Program-made: the position numbers and the translations under genes
The notes under the pieces: generated by a model
Database searches by the model: none
Told to the model about the DNA's origin: nothing
Seen by the model: the letters and a program-made list of their open reading frames with translations, nothing else
Shown: positions 25,567 through 37,849 of the stretch, piece after piece
Numbering within the stretch: position 1 is the stretch's first letter
Layout: every line of letters begins with the position of its first letter
Assembly (NCBI GenBank): GCA_021397835.1
Contig: JAJFZO010000344.1
Span: 4,960,001 to 5,024,000, forward strand
Source: Moringa oleifera
Taxonomy: Eukaryota > Streptophyta > Magnoliopsida > Brassicales > Moringaceae
Direction: 5' to 3'
DNA: 64,000 nucleotides

Positions 25567-26171
25567 TAATGAGCTTTCCTCCCTTCAATTTTCTCATTAA
25601 TTTTCTAAGTTTTCATTTTCTCCGTACTATGTTTTATATACATGTACCACCACACATGACATTAGCATGATAATGTCTCATATTTTACCAAATAGTCCCT
25701 AAAAAGATAAAAAAAAAATTAATAGTGAAATTTACTTTTGATTAAACATAAAATGTAGATATGTATCATATAAAATTTTTTAAAAAATTATTATTTTTTT
25801 AAAAAATGTGATCTAGTAATCCTTTAAAATAGAAAAAAATTAAATTTAAATCCAATTTTTTAACATCATAAAATCTTTTTTTTCATAAAATCTCTCAAAT
25901 TTACTATTAGTTTTTATATCAATATCATTTAGATCCCCTTTTTTTTTCTTAATCTCAATGCCTTCATGTTTTTTATTTATAAAGTAAACATAAAAGAAAT
26001 TAACCTTGACGTAATTTTTTTTCATAAAATTTAAAAGTAAAAAAGTGAAAAAAAATTTAACACCTAATTAAAGAAAAGTGAAAATAATAATAAACAAATA
26101 AATAAGAAAAAAAATAAAATTCTAGTTCTTGGGCAACCAATTTAAAATGAATGATACTTGAATTAAAGACT
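25567..26171 (+). repeat. 0.6 kb direct repeat, copy 1
   Basis: This segment aligns by eye along nearly its whole length with 30699-31289, in the same orientation, with many small indels and substitutions. It begins with GAGCTTTCCTCCCTT and includes ACATTAGCATGATAATGTC. It lies about 350 bp upstream of the NAC-like start codon. No coding content is visible. Confidence 0.8.
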
Positions 26172-27000
26172 TTATATAGCGAATTTTTATTTCAAATTTG
26201 ACATGGATGTGACAAAATATTTAAGTTATCATAAAAAAATTCATATTAAATACATATATATTTTTAAACTTTATACTACGAAAAATTAAAAAATTCAAAA
26301 ATAGGTTGTAAACTTGAATTGAGTGCAAAAATTTATTTGAATCATTTTTTAAAGTATTTTAATAATAAAAAATATGATTAATTTTAAAAAATCATTCAAG
26401 TTAGAATTTCAATTAATTCAAATTAAAATATCAAATGTATAATTGAAAAAAATAAAATTGTAAATATTTAAATTGAAAAAGAATGTAAATTTCAAAATAT
26501 TATATATAAATTTAAGTGACATGTATCCCACAACTATAACCAAAACTTGATATATTTAAGGAACTTGAAGAAAATGTGGATTGTCTATTCTTATGGACGG
26601 AAACCCAAAGAACCTGTTGATTACAGTGTAATTTGACATTTGATAAAATCATTTTCTTTTTTCTTCTATGATCCAGCTCAAATTTTTGGGGCCATGCACT
26701 TTTCCTTAAAAAGCTTCTGCTCTTCCTACCTCTCCTTCATTGTCTTGTCACTAGCATATCCTACTTCTCTGTGTCTCTGTAGAACCAGTCCCATTTTTCT
26801 GTTAGATAATTCATTGCTTATTTTAACAAGAAAAAAAAAATTTCCTTTTTATGAAATTTTATTTTCTATGGCTAATGCATGCTTGGAAAAGGAGCCGAGA
26901 GTTCTTAACACTTTTTACATTTAAAATCCTTTTCTCTGTTTTCTTTATTCTTCTTGCTCTCCTGAGTCTTTTACCCAAAGTTTAACGCCAAACCTAACCA
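26172..27000. other. AT-rich intergenic stretch without a gene
   Basis: The sequence is dominated by A/T runs. A stretch at about 26280-26420 resembles 30525-30670 (TTTTAATAATAAAAA followed by TTTTAAAAAATCAT). No ORF with recognisable motifs is present. Confidence 0.5.
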
Positions 27001-27009
27001 TCAAACATA

Positions 27010-27460
27010 ACAACAAAATATACTTTTAATGACCGTTAAAAAAAAGTTAAAGATGACAGTTGCAAAAATATCATTTATGTAAACGACAAAAAAAATTACA
27101 AAATAAATGATGGTTGTAAAAGTTGTCATCTAATATAACTTTTAATGGTTGTTGTTACACGCTTCATAAAGATTGTTATGTAATAAAATTCAACATTAGA
27201 TAATGGTTTTAAGTAAAACTGTTATGTAGCATGGGTTGTATAAGATAAGAGTTGTTAACCAACGTGAAAGACACATGTGAACCGATGTATAATGTTGGGT
27301 TCATACATGAATCAATGTGAAAGACATGCATTCACGTCCATGTGAATTGCATTCATTTTAATGTCGGTTCATAAGTGAACCGACATTAACAACTTGAATT
27401 GCATTAATTTTAACATCAGTTGGCTTATGAATCGATGTTAAAAACTTCAATTTCACATCA
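27010..27460. mobile_element. CACTA-like subterminal repeat block
   Basis: The block contains repeated, partly inverted copies of a core resembling AACCGATGTTAA or AACATCAGTT. The clearest is the perfect inverted repeat TTAATGTCGGTTCA / TGAACCGACATTAA at 27358-27389 with a 4 nt loop. A second weaker pair is at about 27412-27441. Dense short inverted motifs of this kind are typical of subterminal regions of plant CACTA (En/Spm-type) elements. No transposase or clear CACTA ends were found, so it is a fragment at best. Confidence 0.5.
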
Positions 27461-27534
27461 GTTTGAAGACTCTGATAGAATTGTCTACTTTTCCTTCAAT
27501 TTCTGCTTGCTTTTCAATGACAGGGTTGAATCCA

Positions 27535-27775
27535 ATGGAATTGTCTCAATTTATCAATAATAGATCTATTAGATTTTTGAATGGTACATCTACCATTGAT
27601 GAATCTTCAGATATGTTTTTCTTATGTCACTTAAACAATCCCAACTGATCTTGTTTTGGTTTCACAACCACTTATTGAAGACAATTATGCTTCCTAGAAT
27701 AGAACCATGTTGATTGCTTTTTTAGTGAAGAATAAAATAGCCTTTATCAATCAATCCATAATTAAGCTAAAAGGT
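27535..27775 (+). pseudogene. Copia gag N-terminal relic
   Basis: Conceptual translation gives DMFFLCHLNNPN, a disrupted residue, then LVLVSQPLIEDNYAS and NRTMLIAFLVKNKIAFIN. These match the N-terminal part of Ty1/copia gag (UBN2_3-like: a DNPG...LVSQPL...NYxSW pattern, then an alkyl-rich helix and KNKxxFI). In-frame stops and a frame change mark it as dead. No LTRs could be assigned. Confidence 0.7.
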
Positions 27776-28764
27776 TTAGATCTAAATTTGCTTAATTCTT
27801 AGATTAAAAATAATAGTATCATCATTGTCATTACGGACTTTTGATTGGGATCGAATCTTCACAACGATTTTAAAAATATTTTTGAATAATTTTTTTTAAA
27901 AAAATAAAAGCGAACGTAGAAGAAGTTGTTATTAATCTTTTTATAATGTGATAGGATATCAAATTTTATTTATTTTTTTAAAAATATTTTTTATATTAAT
28001 TAAAAAAATTAAATAAGGTAATTTATATTTTCAAATCAAAACCACATATTCAAAAGCTGATTACATATGGGACAGTTTAGCACTCCCGTGACACAGGGAG
28101 ATTGATACTAATATGGTCATAATTATTTTTAATTTTAAAATTCATTTAATTTTTTAAATTAATTTCAAATAAATTTGTCTAAAAAAAATTTTGAATATGT
28201 ATAAAAAAAAGTGAATTTTACACAGTTGGAAAACGTGAAGATTCAACTCTAACTCACACTTGATTTTTTTTTTTTTTTTGGACAGAGGGGGTAAAAGTCT
28301 CACTTTTGCTTAATTCTTAATTTTTAATTTTTTAAAATATTTTTTATGATATAAAATGTAAAGATCTTACTTTAATTTATTCAACTATTAATTTTTAAAA
28401 TATTTTTTTATAATTTATGCAAATTCAGTTACTGTTAATATTAAAGTAAAATATATAACAATATTATATTAAAAGGTAAAGCATATAAATAACTTCAATG
28501 TCTCACAACTCTAACAAGAGTAAAGGATTAATATTTAGTGTCTAAATTTAAGCTTTGAATTTAAATTTCATAATTTTTATTAATTAAAATGAAAAAATAA
28601 ATTTGAAACAATATAAATAAAATATTTTTTAATTTATTTTTTTAAAAATATTTTAAGAAATACATATATTTTTTCTTGATATTTTTTCATTATAAAAAAT
28701 AATTTTTATATCAAAAGGTATTAAAATCTCTTTATTAAGATTTTTTTACTTTTAAAATCTTAAT

Positions 28765-29680
28765 AGTGCTTATACATCAAATATGTTAATAATTAATATC
28801 TTGTAACTTAATATAACTTAATAAATATTATTAAGATAATCAAATCACGGTTGAGTAGAACGTTTTTTGTATATTAAAATTTTTTTATAATGCTTAATAA
28901 TTAGTGTCATATATTTTAATATAACTCGATAAATGTGTATTAAAATAATAAGATCATTGTTAATTAGAATAATCATAATATATTAGAAAATATTTTTTGA
29001 ATGCTTGAATATCAAATATGTTAATATTAATTAATGTTTTAGAATTTAATATAGCTTAATAAGTGTGTATTAATTAAGATAATGTGATCACTATTGAATT
29101 ATTATTGTATATTCAAAAAGATATCAAAATAGTTGTACAAATATGTATTAATATAATCAAATCACAATTTAACAAAATTCTTATTGTATATTAAAAGTGA
29201 TATTTGAAATACTTATACATCAAATATGTTAATAATTGATGTCTTATAATTGCATATAATTTATTAAATGTGTACTAGGATAATAAAATCTCGATTAAGT
29301 AGAATTCTTATTATATATTCAAAAAAAAATCGATTGGTTATATACAAAATATGTTTTTAAATAATATTTTATAATTTAATATAACTTAATAGAAATGTAT
29401 TAAGATAATAAGATCATTATTAAATGAACAATTATTATATATTCAAAAAAAATATTCAAAATGTTTATACATCATACATGCTAACACTTAACGTCTAGAA
29501 TTTATAATATAATTTAATAAACGTGTATTAAGATAATAAGATCATTGTTGAGTGAACTATTATTGTATATTCAAAAAATATTAAGAATACTTATACATCA
29601 AATATGTTAATACTTAATGTCTTAAAGTTTATCATAACTTAATAAATTTGTATCAAAATTTTAAGATCATTATTGATCGT
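28765..29680 (+). repeat. Tandem array of about 126 bp AT-rich units
   Basis: A unit with ACTTATACATCAAATATGTT, then TAATATAACTTAATAAATG, TATTAAGATAATAAGATCA and TATTGTATATTCAAAAA recurs about seven to eight times. Unit starts fall near 28771, 29008, 29213, 29339, 29466 and 29593, with shortened copies near 28890 and 29120. Spacing of complete units is about 126-127 bp. The array is AT-rich and diverged, and contains no ORF. Confidence 0.85.
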
Positions 29681-29749
29681 AGAAAAAAAGTGATTTTTAG
29701 TTACTAACGAGATCATATACGTAGCGAATGATCAGACTTAGATAAGTAA

Positions 29750-30090
29750 ATTAATGATGAAGTATAATATGGAGATTTTGATTAAAGTGATGGCACAAGC
29801 TATACCATCATACTATATGAGTTTATTTTTATTACTTATTTTTAGTATTAAAGAGCTCCAACGTATTTTGAATTCATTTTGGTGGGATCGAAGAGTAATA
29901 TAGGTAAGAGTGTGAATTGATTAAGGCAGGAGAAGATTTGTGGGAGGAAAAAGGATGGGGGCTAGGTTTCCAATTTTTTCACTACTTCAATCTTGATTTA
30001 CTTAGGAAGTATGGTTGGAGGTTTATATCTGATCTAGACATTATTATGTTTAAGGTTTGTAAGCCCAAATGTTTTTTTTTTTTTTAAATG
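29750..30090 (+). pseudogene. LINE (non-LTR) reverse transcriptase C-terminal relic
   Basis: From 29772 the frame reads EILIKVMAQAIPSYYMSLF, then KELQRILNSFWWDRR before a stop. A second stretch after a frame change reads like GGRRMGAR...F. The patterns AQAIPSY-MSLF and LNSFWW are characteristic of the region after the RT palm in plant L1-type LINEs. Stops and frameshifts show an old relic. It directly follows the 126 bp array. Confidence 0.8.
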
Positions 30091-30698
30091 ATATTTTCAA
30101 ATTTAATTTAAAGAATCCTAGCTTTATTTAAAGAACTATTTAGAGTTCTTAAAAAATTGTAAAGAAAGGAGTTAGGTGAAAAACATATGATGGCAGCAAG
30201 GTTCGAGTTTGGGAGTACTTAGATTATGTAAAGTTTAAGCGGATGATGTTCCAGTTTGACATTATACTAATAATGGCGTGCATTCGATTAAATCGACTAA
30301 TAAAATTGTAATTGATTTGGTGAATCCAAATTTGGTCAACTTTTAAGGAGTTTGGCACAATTTGTGGCAGTTTTAGCTTTATTAAAAGTAAAGTATTTGA
30401 TTTTTTTGAAAATATATTTTTTAATTTTTAAAAATTATCATTTAAAAATTTCAAAAATTTTGAGTATTGAATATATATATTAATTTTATATTATCAAAAT
30501 TTTTCAAAAAAATTTAAAAATTTTACATGAATTAAAAACTATTCAAATTTAAAAGATAAACTTGCATTGAGTGCGCAATTAAGTTAAGTTATTTTTAGGT
30601 ATTTTAATAATAAAAATATTATTAATTTTAAAAAATCATATAAATCAAGATCCAAATTAAATTAAATTAAAAATCATTTAAGTCAAGATCCACCAATT
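30091..30698. other. AT-rich intergenic stretch
   Basis: This may include the decayed tail of the LINE relic. The part at 30525-30670 resembles 26280-26420. No gene is visible. Confidence 0.5.
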
Positions 30699-31289
30699 GG
30701 TGAGCTTTCCTCCCTTTAAATTTCTCTTTCATTTTCTAAGTTTTCATTTTACCTGTATGTTTTATATATATGTACACCACACAAAACATTAGCATGATAA
30801 TGTCGTCATATTTCACCAAATAGTCCTTAAAAAGATAAAAATTTAATAGTGAAATTTACTTTTGATTAAACATAGAAAGTAGATATGCATCATATTAATT
30901 TTTTTAAAAAAAAATATTATTTTTTTAAAAAATGTGATCTAATAATCCTTAAAAATAGAAAAAAATTAAATTTAAATTCAATTTTTTGGCATCATAAAAT
31001 CTCTTTTTTTTATACAGAAAATCACTCAAATTTACAATTAATTTTTTTTTATCTCAATATCATTTAGATCCCTTTTTTACTTAATCTCAATCACTTCATT
31101 TTTTTATATATAAAGTAAACATAAAAGAAATTAACCTTAACTTGATTTTTTCTTAAAATTTAAAAGTAAAAAAGTGATAAAAATTTAACACCTAATTATA
31201 GAAAAGTGAAATAAATAAATAAAATAAGAAAAAGATAAAATTTTAGTTTTTAGCAACGAATTTAAAAATTAATTATACTTAAATTAAAG
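30699..31289 (+). repeat. 0.6 kb direct repeat, copy 2
   Basis: This is the partner of 25567-26171, in the same orientation and 5.1 kb downstream. Similarity stops abruptly at a short hairpin (31287-31324) whose arms AAGCAACAAGGATT and AATCCTCGTTGCTT differ at one position. Confidence 0.8.
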
Positions 31290-32630
31290 CAACAAGGATT
31301 ATACTCAGAAAATCCTCGTTGCTTTTCCTCAAACTACATGTTGGTGACAAGGGCTATTCTAAGGTTAAATCACTAAAGCGACCCTTCTAGTTTTTATATT
31401 TGATTCTTTTAATTTTTATTAAAAATTTAATAATTTTAAAATTAATAAATATTATTTAATTATTTAAAATAAAATAAATTTAAAATACTATATTATATTT
31501 TGTAAAAATATTAAAAAGCCCTGTCAAGTTATTTTGACTAGAGCCACTATTTTTTTTAAGCCTCACTTGGTTGGTGACATTTAGCTTCCTTAAATGGCAC
31601 ACCTATTAGATCTTCCACTCACGATCGATCAGAAACTTCACGACTTGAAATACAGAAAAATCATGCATCTTTGAACGATCTCGTTCATATTCAAGTCTCC
31701 TTAGCATATGACCAGAGAAAAGCCATCTTTTCATCTAATCACGTAAGCAAACAAAAATCACTTGCTTTTATTATAAGATTTTAGAAGTGATCACTTAATT
31801 ATTTATCCAAGAAAATTATTGACAATATAATTAAGATAAGGTTAACCAATATAGTAAGGGAAAGTTTAAGATGATTGACCAGAGAAACAAATTAATACCT
31901 TAGAGTATACAATGCATATGATTGAGAGAGATTTTGTTTTACTTTTATTTTTTTCATAATTATTATTATCAAACTAATTACAAAATTAATTTTTGATAAT
32001 TTACTAAGTCAATATAAAAATAAAAAGTCTAAACTATTGGTGTTTTTCATTGGAAACTCTATAATTTCGATTAGATCAATTTTATCTATTAATTTGATCA
32101 TAATTGAATTTTATCTTTAATTTTTGAAAAAAATTATTTAAATTATAAATTGTATAAATAAATTTTGATTTGAAATTTTTTATGGATATAAAAAAATATT
32201 AAGTTATCATCATAAAAAAAATCAATTTTTTAAATATGAATTATTTATTAATTTAATAATTTAAAATTTTTAAAAATATTCTCATATTAAAAAAATTTTA
32301 AAACTTCTTGTAATGGTAATTTAAATATTTATTTAATTTTAAAAAAATTTAAATTTAAATTTGTTGTACAAAATTTTTTATTTAAATAATTTTTTAAAAA
32401 AATTAAAAATATCAATCGATCAGAATATATTTAATATTTTACATGTAAAAAATATTTTTTATATATATTCTAATTCAATTAAAAAATAAAAAAACTTAAA
32501 TTTTTCCAAAAAATTTCTTATCTTTTGTCTTTTGATTGATTGTGTATATTAAAATAGAGTATAATGGGACACAAAGACACAAGGAAGTAAATGGGGGTAT
32601 CCCTGTAATTTACAAGCAGCTTAAATTTTA
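31290..32630. other. AT-rich intergenic region upstream of RPS19
   Basis: No ORF or transposon domain is recognised. A stretch near 32156-32240 resembles 26185-26260, the sequence that follows copy 1 of the 0.6 kb repeat, which suggests that copy 2 was interrupted here. Confidence 0.5.
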
Positions 32631-32635
32631 AGTTT

Positions 32636-32645
32636 AAAACCCTAG
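32636..32645 (+). promoter_or_regulatory. Telo-box-like motif upstream of RPS19
   Basis: AAAACCCTAG lies 79 bp before the RPS19 start codon. AAACCCTA telo-boxes are common near transcription starts of plant ribosomal protein genes and help co-ordinate their expression. Confidence 0.65.
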
Positions 32646-32723
32646 TTTGGTTCCTTCTTGCCTCTTTTCTCTCGCATACTGTGGTTAGTGTCACGGCGCA
32701 GAACCAGAACCAGAACCAGAGAT

Positions 32724-34561
<1,838 letters not shown>

Positions 34562-35574
34562 GGGATTAACTCCTGCTGCACTATGGATAAAAATTCTTAG
34601 AAATTTTGAGATCAATGAAAGGAGTGAGAGTAGATACACTGCACTATCAGTCAATATTCACCCTATCTGTTTGGTACTTCTCAATGAACATGATTTTGCT
34701 TCTTATCCATTGTTCTTGTTGTGTTTTTGGTCTTTAATTATGAAGTCTAGTTTACCTGCTTCCATGCTCATTCAATGTAAGGCTTCAAACACCTTTAAAG
34801 TTCAGGCATTGGCAAAATTCCTCTTCTTCAACAAAGTATTCATAGATACACAAAGGAAACACCTAGGAAAATGTGACTAGCTGATTTCACTTCTTTTCTC
34901 CGATTTCCTTTGCTTGGGAGAAACCAATTCAAAGCCCACGATTTCTGCACTGTCTGCTTGGTAAATCTACCTCACTATTGGTCCATTAGCTGGTGCATGT
35001 ATGGTTACCAGTTATCTCAGCTGAAGCATAGAGATCCGAGGAGTACTATCTGTTGCTCTGAAATGCAGCGTTTTATGTCGTGTTAACAAGTGCAATGTAG
35101 TTGCTCAGCTGGTTGGAGTACCACCCCTTCGTTAGTAACATGAAGTATGGATGAAAGGGAGGTGGTACTTTTTTTTTTTTTTTTCCCTCCAAGTTATATT
35201 TCAAGGGAAACTAAGGCAACATTAGAAGAGTTTTGAAAGTAACATTTTATTTTTAGAATGTCTTTAAATCAATTGATAGAATATAAGTCTTTTTAAAAAA
35301 TTAATTTTTCAGACAGAACAAATAGTCAAGGCATGTCCAAAGCATTGACCTTAATAATAAATGCATCCTGTTAGGAGTATATTTTTGGAGTATCTCATCA
35401 TGCAAAGCATGTACAAGGATATTTTAACTTTTATGGTTCTTACTGATCATTTTTGTAAGAGTTCAGATAGATGTTTTGGACAATTTAGAAAATTATGCCT
35501 CGGACTTTTGTAAAAATTCTTGGAGAGAATAGGGAGGAATGAATGAAATGAACACAGGATATGGATAGATGTTA
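34562..35574. other. RPS19 3' flank and intergenic DNA
   Basis: No supported gene. The region includes a poly-T tract near 35168 and, just before it, a short stretch (35099-35115) with a tRNA-A-box-like sequence, too weak to call a tRNA or SINE. Confidence 0.5.
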
Positions 35575-35840
35575 GATCACAATAAAATCGTTGATAGATA
35601 AGTTTAAAATAACAGTCATACCTATGCATATAATAAAGATACATTTTATTTTCAAATATAATATAATCAATATAAAATAGATATAATAAAGATAGATTTA
35701 ATCTTCAAAGATAATATAATCAGTATAAAAATTATCTAAACAAGAAAGGTTTTACACATAATCAGTGCAAAACTTTATTCAAACAAGATGTTATCATATT
35801 TAAAAAAAAATCTTATATTTTGAATTTTTTTTAAAAAGGC
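35575..35840. repeat. Direct repeat, possible LTR of the nested copia block (left)
   Basis: This segment resembles 39625-39905. Shared landmarks are AGATATAATAAAGAT, ATCTTCAAAGATAAT and a terminal run ending TTTTGAATTTTTTTT. The pair flanks the inverted copia relic and may be its LTRs. Divergence is high and termini are not defined. Confidence 0.5.
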
Positions 35841-36429
35841 AATAATATATATATATATTTATATCAAAATACATGATAAATATTATAAAAGAAATAGATT
35901 TTTGTAAAATATGAACGGGTGATTTTTAAACTATTAACCAATCGTTAATTAACTAACCATGTTTTACAAGAGTTTGGGAAAATAAAATTTTGTATGAACC
36001 AATATTTTTTTATTTTAGTTAGAGAATATGTAATCATGTTGAATTCTCTTTATATTTCAATTTTAGTTATTTGACACATTAACAGTCCCGTGCCTACTTG
36101 AAATTCATGAGTGCTCTAAAGATATTTGTATGAGCTTTCATAAGAATTGACCCAATTTCGACACTTATATAAGTGCGGTGAACGTCTATCAAATATATCT
36201 TGTAGTTTGATACGCCGCCATATTATTTGATTATGGAGCTCATTAAGAGTTATTGTTCAATTTTACTCACTTCATTCAATATTATTTCGTCATAACAATA
36301 GGTCATCTCACATATTTTTAAATTTGAGGTGTGTTATTAAGACAACAACTGGCTTGTTATTTTCCCTATCAACCTATTACATAGAATCCCAGCCAGCTCT
36401 AGGATCTCATATGGTTATAATGTGATGAC

Positions 36430-37345
36430 ATGTTTTGATAATAAATATCTTGTAAACTAAGTTAAATGAGATGAGTAGCTTAGCTTGATCATGAAATCAG
36501 TTAAGGTCATGAAAAGCAAATACGAAGGCCTGAAGTTATGTTATGATAAAGAATCTCAGAGATCAAGTAAGTATACTAGGACATTTCAAAACTTTTGTAA
36601 ATCTCCTTTCATTTACTCAAAATTCATTCTTTTCTCATGCATGATAAAAAATCTTAAATTTAATCATATTTTATGAAACTTTTTAATTTAAAGAGATTCT
36701 TTGAAAATGATAGATGCATCTGTTTTCAATAAAGAAAGTTTAAGTTTTAAAAAGCTAACTTAGAAAATACAAAAAGGTCTTTGAAAACACTTGTGCTTGA
36801 AATCATTTATGCATAAAGAGCTTCAATATCTTTTTTTCTCTCTAGATTAAAAGCTTGGACTCATACTTTATTATCATCAAATCATCTTGAGCAAGTGTGT
36901 GAAAGATTTGAAACTTTTATTGTATTATTTTATTTTCTAAGAAAGTCTACTCTTTAGACGTTATTTTTTAAAACATTTATTGAGAGGTTTTTGTGAGGTG
37001 GAGGAATCACCTAATTAGAGAAAATTTTAGTGAGAAGCACTAAGTGTATTGATCCTTGTGAGATTGAGTCTAAAATAAAAAGATTTATCTCATGTAAAAA
37101 TCTTGATTAGGATAACCAAGTGTGTATTCGGTTGAACGCATAGTGAAAAATCATCAAACAAGTTGCTTTGAGGTGTGAATGTAGGCAGGGACTACTAAAC
37201 CACGTAAAACTTGTGGTTAATTTCAGTTATCATATTTTGTTATGTATTTGTGCTTGGTTGAATTAGCATTTAGATTTAACAATCTTGCTCAGTAAAAAAC
37301 TTTTAAATACCCAATTCAACTCTTACTTTGGTTGCATGGCTAGGA
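36430..37345 (+). mobile_element. Decayed copia 5' LTR, SIRE/Maximus-like
   Basis: The segment begins near GTTTTGATAATAAATAT. Its 3' part contains TGAATGTAGGCAGGGACTA, ACCACGTAAAACTTGTG and CCCAATTCAACTCTTACTTT followed by GGTTGCATGGCTAGG. These are hallmarks of plant SIRE-type copia LTR ends. A gag relic follows on the same strand, consistent with a 5' LTR. No partner LTR was found, and the left boundary is approximate. Confidence 0.65.
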
Positions 37346-37439
37346 TGAATAGTGGTGCTTAGATTTAATTAAATTTAAATGTTTAGAACTAAAGATCACT
37401 TATGAGTCCTTCTATATCTTAGCCTTTATTCTCTGATGG

Positions 37440-37830
37440 AGTTAATAGAAAGCTAGGATAAAAATATATCTTACATCAATTGATTTTGATCTTAGGAAAG
37501 TAATTGAGAAACGACCTTATGTCTTTACCAAAATGGTGAATGGTAGAGAAGTAGCTAAGAACAAAAGTGAATATAATGGTGATATAAAAAGAAAGATGCC
37601 ATAAATGCTAAAGCTATAAATATCTTCCATTGCTCTTTAAATAAGGGAAAATTGAATAAAATTTGTGCATGTGCAACTGCACATAACATTTGGTATGGAT
37701 GTATTAGATATCATATACAAAGGAACTAACCAATTAAAAGAATTTAAAATTACTATACTAGTGCATTGTTATGAAGTAACTAATTAAAAGAATTTAAAAT
37801 TACTATGCTAGTGCATTGTTATGAACCAAC
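37440..37830 (+). pseudogene. SIRE-like copia gag (UBN2) relic
   Basis: Translation reads IYLTSIDFDLRKVIEKRPYV, TKMVNGREVAKNKSEYN, then NIFHCSLNKGKLNKICACAT and, in another frame, YKGTNQLKEFKITILVHCYE. This is the UBN2 gag order seen in plant copia elements (W/RK-I-E-G-P, a small-residue helix, then the EGTNQVKE-like motif). Frameshifts, stops and a 50 bp tandem duplication at 37725-37825 disrupt it. Confidence 0.75.
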
Positions 37831-37849
37831 CAAGCCCAAAGATTTCTTG

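Noticed and set aside
27463..27648. ORF of 61 codons taken as a small gene
   Set aside because: Its end and the following sequence match the copia gag N-terminus, so it is part of a relic.
35099..35160. tRNA gene
   Set aside because: Only an A-box-like stretch is present; there is no B box and no cloverleaf fold could be drawn.
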